Made by a program: the position numbers and the translations under genes. Source: Corynebacterium caspium DSM 44850 (lineage in GTDB: Bacteria; Actinomycetota; Actinomycetes; Mycobacteriales; Mycobacteriaceae). Taken from it: a DNA stretch of 64,000 nucleotides. Under the pieces are notes generated by a model. That model had not been told where the DNA came from. It worked only from the letters and a program-made list of their open reading frames with translations, and did no database searches. Each line of letters opens with the position of its first letter. The first letter of the stretch is position 1. The stretch spans positions 930,001 through 994,000 of the forward strand of contig NZ_CP047118.1 of assembly GCF_030440555.1 (NCBI RefSeq), given 5' to 3'. Below, one piece after another: positions 1 through 12,444 of the stretch.

Positions 1-918
1 GCGTATTTCGCACTGACTAAGCCCAGGGTGATCGAACTTCTTTTAGTAGCCACCATCCCGGCAATGCTGCAAGCCGATAGGGGAGAAAACCACATTGGGA
101 TGATCCTGCTCACCCTAATAGGTGGCTGGATGGGGGCTGCAGCGGCCAACACTTTTAATATGGTGGCCGATTCAGATATTGACCAAAAAATGGGCCGTAC
201 CAGGGCCCGTCCGCTAGTAAGACACACCGTAACTAATCGCAGTGCATCCATATTTGCCTGGATCTTAATGACAGCCAGCTTCTTTTGGCTGTGGTTGCTA
301 TGTAATTCCCTTACTGCAGCAGTATTTATCCTGATAACCGTTGCTTTTTATATATTTGTATACACCAAATTCTTAAAGCGGCGTACCGTTATGAATATTG
401 TTTGGGGCGGTGCTGCTGGATGTATGCCAGTAGCTGTGGGCTGGGCAGTAATCGTCGATAATTTTGCTATCGGAACTCCCCAACAGTGGTGGCAGGCCCT
501 AGTGCTATGGCTAATTATTTTCTTCTGGACACCGCCACATACCTGGGCACTAGCGATGAAATATCGCGCCGATTATGAACGTGCCGGCGTACCCATGCTG
601 CCAGTAATGCGCACCGCAGAGCAGACCACCAGGCAAATTCTGTGGTACAGCTGGGGCACCGTGATAGTTTCCCTGCTGCTAGTACCAGCTACTTCCTGGA
701 TTTACCTAGCCGGAGCTTTAATAAGTGGCGTGATATTCCTAGCTATGGCCACCAAATTACATTTGGGAGTAAAACGCGGTATCGACGTTAAGCCATTGCA
801 GCTTTTCATTCTTTCTAATAATTACCTAGCACTGCTATTTGTGGCCCTTTCAGTAGATGCAATCCTAGGTTGGACCACTATTGGCGCACATTTCGGTATT
901 TCTACCGTATTCTTCTAA
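1..918 (+). CDS. ctaB: Protoheme IX farnesyltransferase (heme O synthase), 5'-truncated by window edge
   Basis: An integral membrane UbiA-family prenyltransferase that adds a farnesyl group to heme b to give heme O for the aa3 cytochrome oxidase. The frame is open from base 1 and the first codons read [15 protein letters not shown], the conserved N-terminal LTKPRV motif, so the true start lies upstream; the GTG at 28 falls inside that motif and is not the start. The allylic-diphosphate-binding motif [20 protein letters not shown] and the second motif [12 protein letters not shown] are intact, and about eight hydrophobic helices follow. The gene converges with the quinone-oxidoreductase-like gene on the other strand, 15 bp away. 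Together with ctaA downstream it supplies heme A. Confidence 0.95.
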   Translation, partial: AYFALTKPRVIELLLVATIPAMLQADRGENHIGMILLTLIGGWMGAAAANTFNMVADSDIDQKMGRTRARPLVRHTVTNRSASIFAWILMTASFFWLWLLCNSLTAAVFILITVAFYIFVYTKFLKRRTVMNIVWGGAAGCMPVAVGWAVIVDNFAIGTPQQWWQALVLWLIIFFWTPPHTWALAMKYRADYERAGVPMLPVMRTAEQTTRQILWYSWGTVIVSLLLVPATSWIYLAGALISGVIFLAMATKLHLGVKRGIDVKPLQLFILSNNYLALLFVALSVDAILGWTTIGAHFGISTVFF

Positions 919-933
919 GCTTTTTCTAAGCTT

Positions 934-1830
934 TCAGAGTTTCGAATCCACTAACTCAATTCGCTGCTCTTGGAGCAGCGCGGCATCTCCAAATTCTGTA
1001 GAAAATATTTCCACAGCAGGGACAGTAGAACTTTGTATATAGGACGAAATTCCGTCCAATAAGCCTTCTTCTAGCCAGCGCATCACGGCTTGGGCATGTT
1101 CTCTATACCCCGCAGCTGTGTGCATAGCTGCTGCGATACTAGGGCAGCGCACCGCGGCAGAACCATGCGTATATAAAGCTGCGGCGGCGATGCGATCCTG
1201 GGTATCTCCTTGAGGAGCTACCAAACATAAGGTGCCAGATTCTCGTACCACTTTAAGGGCAGCTGAAACAAGGCCGGTATTTGCAGCTAAGAAAACCGTA
1301 TCCACCCCTAAATTAGCAGTAGCTTTTTTAAGCTTTGCAACAGGAAAACCAGGGGAGTCAAAAGTTTCCGCTACCCCGATACTTAAGGCTCTTTGCATTG
1401 CCTCTTTATCCTCGGCAACTACTAAAACCCCTGATCCCAACTCAACAGCCAAAGTAGTAAGCACTAAACCTTGCAAACCGTTGATTCCAGCAATTACGCA
1501 AGTATGTGGGATCTGATTGAGCAATACATGAGAATAAATTGCCTCATGCATGATGGCAGCAGCCAGCGCCTGATTTACACCGTGGGGAGTTGCTACTAGT
1601 TTTTCCCTATCGATGCGCACTTTAATATGTGCCGCCATAGCAGAAGTTTCTGCCGGTTGGAAGCTCGCATCGTAGAAAAGCACCTGCGCCCCAGGTGGAA
1701 TTGCACCTAGGGGATCAGATACTACAATCCCAATGCCATCGCCTAGGCGATCAGCGCGCAAAGCTATGATCTCTACTTCAACTAGGGTTTCAGCTAGTGC
1801 AGTAACTAGTGCGTTAACCAGGGCGCTCAT
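934..1830 (-). CDS. Quinone oxidoreductase-like protein (MDR superfamily)
   Basis: A 298-residue protein resembling zinc-independent medium-chain dehydrogenase/reductases such as Qor. An N-terminal GroES-like part (residues ~10-100) is followed by a degraded Rossmann segment (IAGINGLQGLVLTTLAVELG, ~113-132) in place of the canonical AGAGGVG-type glycine motif. No structural-zinc Cys cluster is visible. It is shorter than the usual ~325 residues, so activity is uncertain. A qor-like gene sits between ctaB and ctaA in C. glutamicum too, so the context is conserved; its role there is not established. A TAGGCT -10-like hexamer lies 8 nt before the ATG, suggesting a leaderless mRNA. Confidence 0.75.
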   Translation of the reverse strand: MSALVNALVTALAETLVEVEIIALRADRLGDGIGIVVSDPLGAIPPGAQVLFYDASFQPAETSAMAAHIKVRIDREKLVATPHGVNQALAAAIMHEAIYSHVLLNQIPHTCVIAGINGLQGLVLTTLAVELGSGVLVVAEDKEAMQRALSIGVAETFDSPGFPVAKLKKATANLGVDTVFLAANTGLVSAALKVVRESGTLCLVAPQGDTQDRIAAAALYTHGSAAVRCPSIAAAMHTAAGYREHAQAVMRWLEEGLLDGISSYIQSSTVPAVEIFSTEFGDAALLQEQRIELVDSKL

Positions 1831-1888
1831 ATTTAATTAGCCTAGGCGATAGCTTTTAAAAACCTACTTTTTGGTCAGGCGAGCCACT

Positions 1889-2947
1889 TTATTTGGCCTC
1901 ATATATTTCTTCTGCGGCACAAGAACCAGTTTTAAGCGCAGTGCCCCCACTACGCCAGCGTCCCGAACCATAAAGCAAAGCAGTAAAAGCAACTACCACC
2001 GCAGACATTCCAATATGCACCGGAACCAAATAACGCGGTACTCCCAAGCGATACTGAGCAATACCAATAATTGCTTGAGCCACTATTGCCAACACCAGGA
2101 ACATTCCGTATTTTCGCGAAATAGGCAAGGCATTAGAACGGCGCAACCAAATCAGCAAAGCAATCACGCAGAAGAGGTAGGCATACATCAACCAGCCATG
2201 AATATGGGCCATGAGGTCAATATCTACTTCCAGGCGCCCTTCCATTCCCACGCCTTTATCGCCAGAGTGCACCCCCGCACCCGTAGTCATAGTGCCAGTG
2301 ACCAGCACAATTGACATCGCAATGGCAGAAATAACCGCCAAAATTCTGATTCCAGCGGAGAAAGTTTTATGAATCGTGCCATCGTCTGCCTGACTAATGC
2401 GTTGATATAAAATAGCCCCGATCCAAACCAGGACCATAGATGGTAAGAAGTGAATGGCCACCGCCCACCAGCGAAGATCAAGGCGCACTGAGATTCCGCC
2501 GATTATCGCCTGCAAAACGATGCCCAGAATAGAAAACCAAGCGTAGCGGATGATTTCATCACGACGCTTAGCTTTATAAACCATCACCAAAACAGCGACC
2601 GCAATTGCCACCAAGACGAAAGTCAGCATGCGATTACCAAACTCAATGGCTTGGTGGATAGCTGGGGCAGCACCAGCAACTGGAATTAGCGAATCTGGAT
2701 GACACTTAGGCCAAGTATTACAACCCAGCCCAGAACCAGTTACCCGCACAATTGAACCAGTTACCGTAATTGCACCCTGAGCAATAAAAAGACAAAGCGC
2801 CAAAGTGCGCTGAAGCTTCATTGAGGGGATAAAAGGTTTGGATGATTTGCCATTAGATGGCGAGGTCCCAGTCTTTGAAGTCGCAGTAGTCACGCCACGA
2901 TCATAACCATCTCCGCGCAATTGTGCTAAGAAGCAAAGCGGAACCAT
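1889..2947 (-). CDS. ctaA: Heme A synthase
   Basis: A COX15/CtaA-family membrane monooxygenase that oxidises heme O to heme A. Eight hydrophobic segments are visible. The first extracytoplasmic loop carries GSGLGCNTWPKC, whose two Cys match the redox-active pair of actinobacterial CtaA, and His residues that can bind heme occur in HQAIEF and HIGMSA. The longest frame (352 aa) starts inside the permease gene upstream. A GTG at 2893 (334 aa, beginning VTTATSK) or an ATG at 2821 would avoid the overlap, but none has a convincing ribosome site, so the start is unresolved. It is last in the run mptB - ABC ATPase - permease - ctaA. Confidence 0.93.
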   Translation of the reverse strand: MVPLCFLAQLRGDGYDRGVTTATSKTGTSPSNGKSSKPFIPSMKLQRTLALCLFIAQGAITVTGSIVRVTGSGLGCNTWPKCHPDSLIPVAGAAPAIHQAIEFGNRMLTFVLVAIAVAVLVMVYKAKRRDEIIRYAWFSILGIVLQAIIGGISVRLDLRWWAVAIHFLPSMVLVWIGAILYQRISQADDGTIHKTFSAGIRILAVISAIAMSIVLVTGTMTTGAGVHSGDKGVGMEGRLEVDIDLMAHIHGWLMYAYLFCVIALLIWLRRSNALPISRKYGMFLVLAIVAQAIIGIAQYRLGVPRYLVPVHIGMSAVVVAFTALLYGSGRWRSGGTALKTGSCAAEEIYEAK

Positions 2948-3699
2948 TTACTGGTGGCAAAAGAAACTACCAATATCCACATTATTAAAATTACTACTTG
3001 TGTCCAGGGAAGAATTCCGCTAAAAGCCTGGCTCAGTGCCGAAGCTAAAGCCACCGAGGGAATAATATCCCACCAAGAAGCTTGGGTTAACCCAACTGAA
3101 TATAGTACCCAGCCAGTTATTCCCATCAGCACCACCCAGATCAAATTAGCTAGCGCAAGTACCACTTCAGAATTTAAAGTGCCCCCCATTAATAAACCCA
3201 TACTGGTAAAACAGGCCGCACCTATCAAAAGTAAAAATAAGCCCAATAAAGCCCCCACCACAGAAGTGCGCCACCCCAAATAAAAAGCTACGCTACCCAG
3301 GATAAATACCTGCAAGAACAGCATCGCAGTTACTGCGATAATTTTTCCAGTAATAATTGTCCACGCCGGAACTCCCGAAGCTCCCGTACGTTGCAAGGCC
3401 CCATAACGGCGATCAAAAGCTAAAGAAATAGCTTGTCCAGTAAAACCAGAGGATAAAGCAGCTACCGTTAATATCATCGGAAAACCTTGTTGCAAAGGAT
3501 CTGCAATATCTAGAATTGGCAGCTTTGCCAAACCAAAAAGCATTCCCAAAGGAACTAGCAAGCTAAGCAGCTGTTGTTCTCCATGACGCAAAAATAGCTT
3601 GGTTTCGACCAAACCCTGGGAATACACCATCGCTAAAGTAGAAGCGCGTTGCGGATCCGGTCGAAATACTCCGGGTGGGAAAACTGGGGAAGTTGTCAT
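2926..3699 (-). CDS. ABC-2 type transporter permease
   Basis: A 257-residue polytopic protein with about six hydrophobic helices and no ATPase motifs, typical of ABC-2 permeases. It is paired with the ATPase immediately upstream on the same strand and so should form an exporter; the substrate is unknown. The ATG at 3699 (MTTSPVFPPG) lies 5 bp after the ATPase gene and is preferred over an in-frame TTG at 3714 that overlaps it. The adjacent ABC pair is conserved beside ctaA and mptB in corynebacteria. Because heme-A and lipoglycan genes are its neighbours, a link to envelope or cytochrome assembly is possible but only inferred. Confidence 0.85.
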   Translation of the reverse strand: MTTSPVFPPGVFRPDPQRASTLAMVYSQGLVETKLFLRHGEQQLLSLLVPLGMLFGLAKLPILDIADPLQQGFPMILTVAALSSGFTGQAISLAFDRRYGALQRTGASGVPAWTIITGKIIAVTAMLFLQVFILGSVAFYLGWRTSVVGALLGLFLLLIGAACFTSMGLLMGGTLNSEVVLALANLIWVVLMGITGWVLYSVGLTQASWWDIIPSVALASALSQAFSGILPWTQVVILIMWILVVSFATSKWFRFAS

Positions 3700-3703
3700 C
3701 TTT

Positions 3704-4648
3704 TTATTTACCAATCCGAGAAATTGCGCCAGTTATATCTAAAAAGACATCTTCAAGGCTGCGATGCGCCACCTCTAGACTCCGAATGCTAACTTCCTGA
3801 GCAGCACAAGCAGCTGCGATACGCGCTATTAGCGCTGGCGATTCCGGTGCCGCAATACTGTATTCCAAGGGGCGCACAGAGCTAATTGCATCCCGTTCAA
3901 GTTGGGCCTCATTAGCCAAACGATCCATATCTAAAGCTACGGCAGTAATAATATGAATGCGGTGGGAAATACCCGTGGTAAGTTCTGCTGGAGTTCCCTG
4001 AGCTACCGCCTTACCGTGATCAATAATCACCACATAATCTGCTAAAGATTCTGCCTCATCCATTAAGTGGGTAGTTAAAATAACAGTGACTCCATCGCGC
4101 TTAAGCGCAAAAATGAGATTCCAAATATCTATCCGAGATTGGGCATCAACACCAGCTGTCGGCTCATCTAAAAACACTAACTCCGGGCGCCCAATTAGAG
4201 CTAAGGCTAAAGAAAGTTTTTGCTGCTGACCACCAGAAAGGCGTCGATAAGTGGTTTTACGCACAGCTTCTAATCCAAGAATCTGTAAAAGCCATTCCGG
4301 GTCATGCGGGTTGGCATTATAAGAGGCACTTAAACGCAGCATTTCCTCAACAGTAATCCCGGAATAACCGCCACCGCCTTGAAGCATAATGCCAATTTTT
4401 TCGCGCACGGCCTGCGGATTCTTAGTCACATCCAAACCCACCACAGTAATGGACCCAGAATCAGGTTTAAGAAAACCCTCACACATACTAATAGTGGTGG
4501 TTTTTCCAGCCCCATTAGGACCCAAAAGGGCTAAGACTTCACCTCTGCGCGCCTGGAAGGAAAGCCCATCTACTGCATTAACTTGCCCAAATTTCTTCAC
4601 CACATGGCTAATGTTTAGGGCAATTGAGTCATCAGCGGGCACAGTCAT
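3704..4648 (-). CDS. ABC transporter ATP-binding protein
   Basis: A 314-residue ATPase of the DrrA/CcmA-like group that pairs with ABC-2 permeases. Walker A GPNGAGKT is at residues 43-50, followed by the Q-loop, the signature LSGGQQQKLSLA, Walker B LVFLDEPTAG and the H-loop TTH. A C-terminal ~90-residue extension ends with SLEDVFLDITG, the usual tail of this group. It starts 6 bp after mptB and ends 4 bp before its permease, so all three are probably cotranscribed. The protein is cytoplasmic and membrane-associated. The exported substrate cannot be read from the sequence. Confidence 0.9.
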   Translation of the reverse strand: MTVPADDSIALNISHVVKKFGQVNAVDGLSFQARRGEVLALLGPNGAGKTTTISMCEGFLKPDSGSITVVGLDVTKNPQAVREKIGIMLQGGGGYSGITVEEMLRLSASYNANPHDPEWLLQILGLEAVRKTTYRRLSGGQQQKLSLALALIGRPELVFLDEPTAGVDAQSRIDIWNLIFALKRDGVTVILTTHLMDEAESLADYVVIIDHGKAVAQGTPAELTTGISHRIHIITAVALDMDRLANEAQLERDAISSVRPLEYSIAAPESPALIARIAAACAAQEVSIRSLEVAHRSLEDVFLDITGAISRIGK

Positions 4649-4654
4649 GGCAAC

Positions 4655-6367
4655 CTAGTCTAGGGTATTAACTCCCCATTTTCTTAATCCCCACCACCCG
4701 ATGAAAACCACAACTACAAAGGCTAGGGCAGCAGTTATATAGATATTTGCCACAGTGCTCGGGGGCAGAGAAAGCCCGCGCGGCAATAAAATTAGGCTTA
4801 TAAAAGCTGAATAACTTACCACTGAAGTTCGGAAAAACGGCCGGTTAGCCCAGGCAGAAAGCGGCACAATAGCCCACAGGAAATACCACGGATGAACCAC
4901 CGGAAATAGCAATACCACCACAAACATGGAAACCCCCAAACCACCTACTGCCGCAATCTGAGCGCAATAAGCAGCCCATAACATTCGGCTAGTCCATAGA
5001 CCAGCCAAAATTAGCCCGGCAGCCCGTGTAAATACCAACATGGCATCAGTGTGATCACCTAGATCAAGGAGCATCCCTAGCCAGCCAAAAATAACCCCAA
5101 TATCAGTAGTTATAGACATCCAGCTGCGAATTTGGGCCGCACCACCCTGGCCAGTGATCCACCCAGTTCCAATACCAGTGCTAAGCGAAACTAAAATAAT
5201 ACTGCCCACCAGAGCACTAAATTCGATGAGCATCGCTGCTCCCAGTGCTTTCCAATGGCTTTGCCACCGCCAGTAGAGATCCCGCGCAATAGCTGCCCCG
5301 GTAAAAGCAATAGCTAAAAAGGCACTGACTTTTACCATCCCCGCCCCAGCCATAATCCCGCCAGCACCAAGCCAGAAAGCCAAAACTCCGAAATCGACTT
5401 TATCCAGGCGATCCAGGCGATCATGTCCCCGGAAAGTTAATTCCAAACCAAGCAGCATCAACCCAACCATCAAAGATTCATTATGAATCCCACCCACCAA
5501 ATGCAATACCGTTAGCGGATTTAACATCCCCAGCCACACTGCCGCAGCAGGATTAACCCCGCAGCGTCGCGAAAGCTTAATTAAAGCCCACCCCCCAATG
5601 GCTAAACCAGCAACCCCAAATAAGCGATGCAATAAAACACCTATAACAATGGAATCCTGGCTAATTTCACTGACTAAGGCCGCGATACCCAATGCCACCG
5701 GCCCATAAGGAGAAGGGGAGTGCGCCCAAATAAAAGGCACTGACCGGGCTAAATGGTGGTCTACGCCAAGTAAATCAATAGGCCCGGCACTATAGGGATC
5801 CAAACCTTGGCGAGTAATAGAACCCTGGGCTAAATATGAATAAATATCTTGAGTAAAAAGTGGTGCCGTAATAAGTAGTGGCAAAATCCACGCCACCGCT
5901 GTGCGCCACAGCATGCCAGTACTTACCGAACCACGCCGCGCGCGTTGTCCCGGTAGTGCTGAACCCACCAGAGGAGCCATTAAAACCCAGGCTAAAACCA
6001 CCAGGCCAATACCTATAAAAGCTAAAACTGAAGCAGCCGGAAGCAGCTGGCTTAAAATTTTTCCCCCAGGCAAATCATTATAAGGATTACCCACCACAGG
6101 AAGTGCTCCAGCACCAAGAGCTGCAAATCCTAATAATAAACTTCCGCAAGTACCCAACCACCTCAGGGCGGCAAATCGCAGTTTATCTAGCGCAGTTAAA
6201 CCACGATAAGTGTCTTGAGAAGCAAGATCATCGCCAGAAATAGCAGTAACTAAAGGCGATTCAATATGTAGGCGCGAAGAACGAGAACCCGGCCGACCCA
6301 AGCGCGGAAGATCGCTAGTTAGGGCCTGCCAAAGTACCGAGGTTTTTGGTTCTTTGCGAGGAGACAC
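4655..6367 (-). CDS. mptB: Alpha-(1->6)-mannopyranosyltransferase (GT-C)
   Basis: A 570-residue, ~13-helix GT-C glycosyltransferase that uses polyprenyl-phosphate-mannose to start the alpha-1,6-mannan core of lipomannan/lipoarabinomannan in corynebacteria. The signature QDIYSYLAQG, with its catalytic-loop Asp, occurs near residue 183, followed by GLDPYSAGP. A leading ~75-residue cytoplasmic tail and a short Asp/Arg/Leu duplication (DRLDRLDKVD) are visible. In C. glutamicum mptB lies beside sufR exactly as here. The donor would come from Ppm1, encoded near 60 kb. It starts at GTG; TAAGAT (minus strand) sits 6 nt upstream, consistent with a leaderless mRNA divergent from sufR. Confidence 0.88.
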   Translation of the reverse strand: MSPRKEPKTSVLWQALTSDLPRLGRPGSRSSRLHIESPLVTAISGDDLASQDTYRGLTALDKLRFAALRWLGTCGSLLLGFAALGAGALPVVGNPYNDLPGGKILSQLLPAASVLAFIGIGLVVLAWVLMAPLVGSALPGQRARRGSVSTGMLWRTAVAWILPLLITAPLFTQDIYSYLAQGSITRQGLDPYSAGPIDLLGVDHHLARSVPFIWAHSPSPYGPVALGIAALVSEISQDSIVIGVLLHRLFGVAGLAIGGWALIKLSRRCGVNPAAAVWLGMLNPLTVLHLVGGIHNESLMVGLMLLGLELTFRGHDRLDRLDKVDFGVLAFWLGAGGIMAGAGMVKVSAFLAIAFTGAAIARDLYWRWQSHWKALGAAMLIEFSALVGSIILVSLSTGIGTGWITGQGGAAQIRSWMSITTDIGVIFGWLGMLLDLGDHTDAMLVFTRAAGLILAGLWTSRMLWAAYCAQIAAVGGLGVSMFVVVLLFPVVHPWYFLWAIVPLSAWANRPFFRTSVVSYSAFISLILLPRGLSLPPSTVANIYITAALAFVVVVFIGWWGLRKWGVNTLD

Positions 6368-6373
6368 ATATTT

Positions 6374-6379
6374 ATCTTA
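6374..6379 (-). promoter_or_regulatory. Probable -10 of mptB (leaderless)
   Basis: Minus-strand TAAGAT ends 6 nt before the mptB GTG, a spacing that puts the transcription start at or next to the start codon. No Shine-Dalgarno sequence precedes the gene. Confidence 0.45.
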
Positions 6380-6501
6380 ACTACCAACTCAGATAACTGG
6401 GTATCCGATAGCAATTTAATAAACCCAAAAACAGGTCTGCTACTTGCAAAAACTCAGGTCCTAGATTACTTAGGGCAGCGTTTCTTGTTGAATAGGCATA
6501 A

Positions 6502-6527
6502 ATTAGGTAACAGTAGTGTTGTCTAAT
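6502..6527. promoter_or_regulatory. 26-bp palindrome, candidate SufR operator
   Basis: An interrupted inverted repeat with outer arms ATTAG/CTAAT and inner arms AACA/TGTT, 20 of 26 positions symmetric. TTGTCT at 6519-6524 lies inside it and is 18 bp from TATATG at 6543-6548, so a protein bound here would cover the -35 of sufR. SufR represses suf operons in actinobacteria and cyanobacteria; binding here is inferred from position and symmetry, not from a known consensus. Confidence 0.5.
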
Positions 6528-6598
6528 ACGGAGGCCCGGATTTATATGTATAGAATATCGTACGCGGGTTTATCTATAAGCCAGCAAGGAGGTGTCCA

Positions 6599-7300
6599 TT
6601 GACCGAAAAGCCCAGCCGATCAACTGAGTCAGTTGAAGGCGATACGCGCAGACTCATAATGAGCACCCTCTTAAAGCACGGTCCGATGACCGCATCCGAG
6701 CTGGGTGATCGCCTTGGCTTCTCTGCCGCAGGAGTAAGGCGCCATTTAGATATTTTGCTTGATGAAGGCCTCGCAGACTCTCGGCAACGGCGTCCGTTGC
6801 GCGGAGTTCGCGGCAGAGGTCGCCCAGCTAAATCCTTTGCCCTCACAGATAAAGGGCGCGCCCATTTCGGCCATAAATACGATGTTTTGGCAGATATGGC
6901 CTTGGCTGCACTGCGTCTTTCAGGCGGAGATCAAGCCATTAAAGATTTAGCGCGCATGCGAATTCGTCAAATTATTGCCGGCGTAGGACAAGCCGGGGAT
7001 AGCCCGGAGTCCGTCGAAGCAACAGCTCGCGAATTAGCGAAAGCATTTGATGACAATGGATATGCCGCCACTGTGAAAAAAGCACCTGGCGGCGTGCAGA
7101 TTTGCCAACACCACTGTCCGGTTTCTCATGTTGCTGCCCAGCATCCGGAGATCTGCGAAGCTGAGCACCAAATAATCGCAGAATTAACCGGACTCCACGT
7201 ACAACCCTTGGCATCTATTGCCGAAGGACACGGTGTGTGCACTACTAATATCCCGCTCACCCCAATTACAACAACTCCCGAGGAAAGGAGCGGTTCATGA
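6599..7300 (+). CDS. sufR: Iron-sulfur-sensing transcriptional repressor SufR
   Basis: A 233-residue winged-helix regulator heading the suf operon. The DNA-binding domain covers about residues 15-85 ([20 protein letters not shown]) and includes the basic wing [10 protein letters not shown]. The C-terminal half has four Cys at 169, 173, 186 and 214, the arrangement expected for Fe-S cluster binding in SufR. The start is TTG, placed by a strong AAGGAGGT five bases upstream. It overlaps sufB by 4 bp (ATGA), so it is autoregulated with the operon if it binds its own promoter. When cluster-loaded it is expected to repress; loss of the cluster relieves repression under iron or oxidative stress. Confidence 0.93.
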   Translation: MTEKPSRSTESVEGDTRRLIMSTLLKHGPMTASELGDRLGFSAAGVRRHLDILLDEGLADSRQRRPLRGVRGRGRPAKSFALTDKGRAHFGHKYDVLADMALAALRLSGGDQAIKDLARMRIRQIIAGVGQAGDSPESVEATARELAKAFDDNGYAATVKKAPGGVQICQHHCPVSHVAAQHPEICEAEHQIIAELTGLHVQPLASIAEGHGVCTTNIPLTPITTTPEERSGS

Positions 7301-8748
7301 CCCAAGCGATTAAGAACCCCGGATCCATCGATGAGCCAATGAGCGATGATCAAATCATTGACTCAATGACTGGTGCCTATAATTATGGATGGCACGATTC
7401 AGATGAAGCCGGTTCCAATGCACGCCGTGGCTTGGATGAAAGTGTCGTGCGAGATATCTCGCGCAAGAAAAATGAGCCCGAATGGATGTTGGAACAACGT
7501 CTAAAGGCTTATTCGATTTTCCAAAAAAAGCCTTTGCCAACCTGGGGACCTGATCTTTCAGGCATTAAATTTGACCAGATTAAATATTTTGTGCGCTCCA
7601 CTGAGCAACAGGCCACTTCCTGGGAAGAGCTTCCCGAAGATATCCGCAATACTTACGATAAATTAGGTATTCCGGAAGCTGAAAAACAACGTTTAGTTGC
7701 TGGGGTAGCCGCACAATACGAATCTGAAGTTGTATACCACCAGATTCGCGAAGACCTCGAAGAACAAGGCGTTATCTTCGTTGATACCGATACCGCGATT
7801 CAAAAATACCCGGACCTCTTCCGGGAGCATTTTGGCACGGTAGTTCCGGCCGGCGATAATAAATTCTCTGCTCTAAATGCTGCGGTATGGTCTGGCGGTT
7901 CCTTTATTTATGTCCCTAAGGGTGTACATGTAGAGATCCCACTCCAAGCATATTTCCGCATTAATACTGAAAATATGGGGCAATTCGAACGCACTTTAAT
8001 TGTGGTCGACGAAGATGCCTACGTCCATTATGTCGAAGGCTGTACTGCTCCTATTTATAAGTCGGATTCTTTACACGCCGCAGTAGTGGAGATCATCGTT
8101 AAAAAGGGTGCCAGGTGTCGTTATACCACCATCCAAAACTGGTCTACTAACGTATATAACCTGGTAACCCAGCGTGCGCGTGCTGAAGAAGGCGCCACCA
8201 TGGAATGGGTAGATGGCAATATTGGTTCTAAAATCAATATGAAATACCCGGCAGTTTGGATGACTGGTCCACATGCTAAGGGAGAAGTTCTTTCTGCCCA
8301 GTTCTCCAGCGAAGGCCAATTCCAAGACACCGGCGCAAAAATGGTGCACATGGCTCCCTATACCTCTTCTAATGTGGTTTCGAAGTCGGTGTCTCGTAAT
8401 GGCGGGCGCTCTGCTTATCGCGGCCTAATTGAGATCCATAAGAATGCACACCATTCCACTGCTAACGTCGAATGCGATGCTTTGCTAGTGGATAATATCT
8501 CCCGTACAGACACTTATCCCTATAACGATATCCGTAATGATCACGTGACCTTGGGTCATGAAGCTACGGTGTCAAAGGTTTCCGAAGATCAGCTCTTCTA
8601 CCTGATGAGTCGTGGTCTTAGCCAAGAAGAAGCAATGGGCATGATCGTGCGCGGCTTCGTAGAGCCGATTGCTCGCGAGCTTCCGATGGAATATGCCCTC
8701 GAGCTAAATCGTCTCATTGAACTTCAGATGGAAGGATCGGTCGGCTAA
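7297..8748 (+). CDS. sufB: Fe-S cluster assembly scaffold SufB
   Basis: A 483-residue SufB, the scaffold subunit of the SufBCD complex on which [4Fe-4S] clusters are built in the cytoplasm. The central beta-helix region ([28 protein letters not shown]) and the C-terminal helical part ([29 protein letters not shown]) match the family and its normal length. It starts in a 4-bp overlap with sufR and shares its last base with the sufD start, indicating translational coupling. No deviation from the family was noticed. Confidence 0.97.
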   Translation: MTQAIKNPGSIDEPMSDDQIIDSMTGAYNYGWHDSDEAGSNARRGLDESVVRDISRKKNEPEWMLEQRLKAYSIFQKKPLPTWGPDLSGIKFDQIKYFVRSTEQQATSWEELPEDIRNTYDKLGIPEAEKQRLVAGVAAQYESEVVYHQIREDLEEQGVIFVDTDTAIQKYPDLFREHFGTVVPAGDNKFSALNAAVWSGGSFIYVPKGVHVEIPLQAYFRINTENMGQFERTLIVVDEDAYVHYVEGCTAPIYKSDSLHAAVVEIIVKKGARCRYTTIQNWSTNVYNLVTQRARAEEGATMEWVDGNIGSKINMKYPAVWMTGPHAKGEVLSAQFSSEGQFQDTGAKMVHMAPYTSSNVVSKSVSRNGGRSAYRGLIEIHKNAHHSTANVECDALLVDNISRTDTYPYNDIRNDHVTLGHEATVSKVSEDQLFYLMSRGLSQEEAMGMIVRGFVEPIARELPMEYALELNRLIELQMEGSVG

Positions 8749-9926
8749 TGGCTGAGCTGCTAGAAAAAAACCATCAATACGATAATAAGGGTGATGTTTT
8801 CACCTCTTATAACGTAGAAGATTTTGATGTCCCCAGTGGACGTGATGAAATCTGGCGTTTCATTTCCCTGCGCAATATTCGTGGTTTGCATAACGGTAAA
8901 TTCCCGACCCAAACCGCAGCAGATATTGCCGTAGAAATTCCCGCTGCCGATGCCGCTAATGGGGTAACTGCGCAAGTAGTTTCCAAAGATAATGAGCGCG
9001 TAACTTATGCGGGTGCTCCTTCTGACCGTGTAGCTGCACAAGCTTGGTCGGCAATGGAAGCTGCCACCTTGATTACTGTGCCCAAAAACCTCAGCGCAAC
9101 TGCACCAATTATGGTGAAAATCACTGGTCAAGGCATTGATAAAACTGCTTTTGGTGCAATAGTTGTAGATGTGGAAGCACATGCCGAGGCCACCGTCGTT
9201 ATTAGCTATACCGGTTCTGCCACTTATGCTGATAATTTGCGTTTTAATATTGGCGATGGGGCTTCCCTGAACGTAATTGTTGATGCGGACTGGGAAAATG
9301 ACACCGTTCATTTATCACAGCACGTAGCTGCAGTAGGACGCGATGCCTATCTCAATCACAGCGTAGCTACTTTTGGTGGGCAAATAGTACGTATTGTTCC
9401 CCGGGTTGGTTATACCGCACAAGGCGGCAACGTTAAAATGCTGGGAGTTTATTTTGCCGACGATGGACAATATTTTGAAAACCGTCTGCTAGTAGACCAC
9501 TCCGCCCCTAACTGCACCTCAAATGTTTTATATAAAGGGGCCCTGCAAGGTGATCCCGATACTAAGACGGAGACTCGTACTTGCTGGGTAGGTGACGTAT
9601 TTATTCGCAATACCGCGTATAACACCAATACCTATGAAGCTAACCGAAACCTAGTGCTTTCCGAGGGTGCGCGTGCCGACGCCATCCCTAACCTGGAAAT
9701 AGCCACCGGTGATATTCCTGGTGCTGGACACGCCGCCACCGTAGGTCGCTTTGATGACCTGCACGTTTTCTACCTCATGAGCCGCGGTATCCCGGAAGCA
9801 GAAGCTCGCCGGCTAATCGTGCATGGCTTCTTCACCGAGGTAATTAACCAGATTCCAATTGAATCTGTCCGCCAGGAACTAGAACGTCGCGTGGAATCTG
9901 AACTAGCTTCAGTGACGATTTCTTAA
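8748..9926 (+). CDS. sufD: Fe-S cluster assembly protein SufD
   Basis: A 392-residue SufD, the SufB paralogue that forms the SufB1C2D1 complex and is needed for iron entry. The C-terminal SufB/D core includes GGNVKMLGVYFADDGQYFEN, DHSAPNCTSNVLYKGAL and ATVGRFDDLHVFYLMSRG. The N-terminal ~100 residues are divergent, as usual for SufD. It starts at a TAATG junction with sufB. A 51-bp gap follows before sufC, the only real gap in the otherwise tight operon. Confidence 0.95.
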   Translation: MAELLEKNHQYDNKGDVFTSYNVEDFDVPSGRDEIWRFISLRNIRGLHNGKFPTQTAADIAVEIPAADAANGVTAQVVSKDNERVTYAGAPSDRVAAQAWSAMEAATLITVPKNLSATAPIMVKITGQGIDKTAFGAIVVDVEAHAEATVVISYTGSATYADNLRFNIGDGASLNVIVDADWENDTVHLSQHVAAVGRDAYLNHSVATFGGQIVRIVPRVGYTAQGGNVKMLGVYFADDGQYFENRLLVDHSAPNCTSNVLYKGALQGDPDTKTETRTCWVGDVFIRNTAYNTNTYEANRNLVLSEGARADAIPNLEIATGDIPGAGHAATVGRFDDLHVFYLMSRGIPEAEARRLIVHGFFTEVINQIPIESVRQELERRVESELASVTIS

Positions 9927-9977
9927 AAATAGTTCCACAATTGATATCGCCGACAAATGACAAAGAAAAGAGCAGTA

Positions 9978-12443
<2,466 letters not shown>

Positions 12444-12444
<1 letters not shown>

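Noticed and set aside
8760..9311. 183-residue leftward frame inside sufD
   Set aside because: Fully antisense to a clearly conserved gene; its translation has no family character and no ribosome site.
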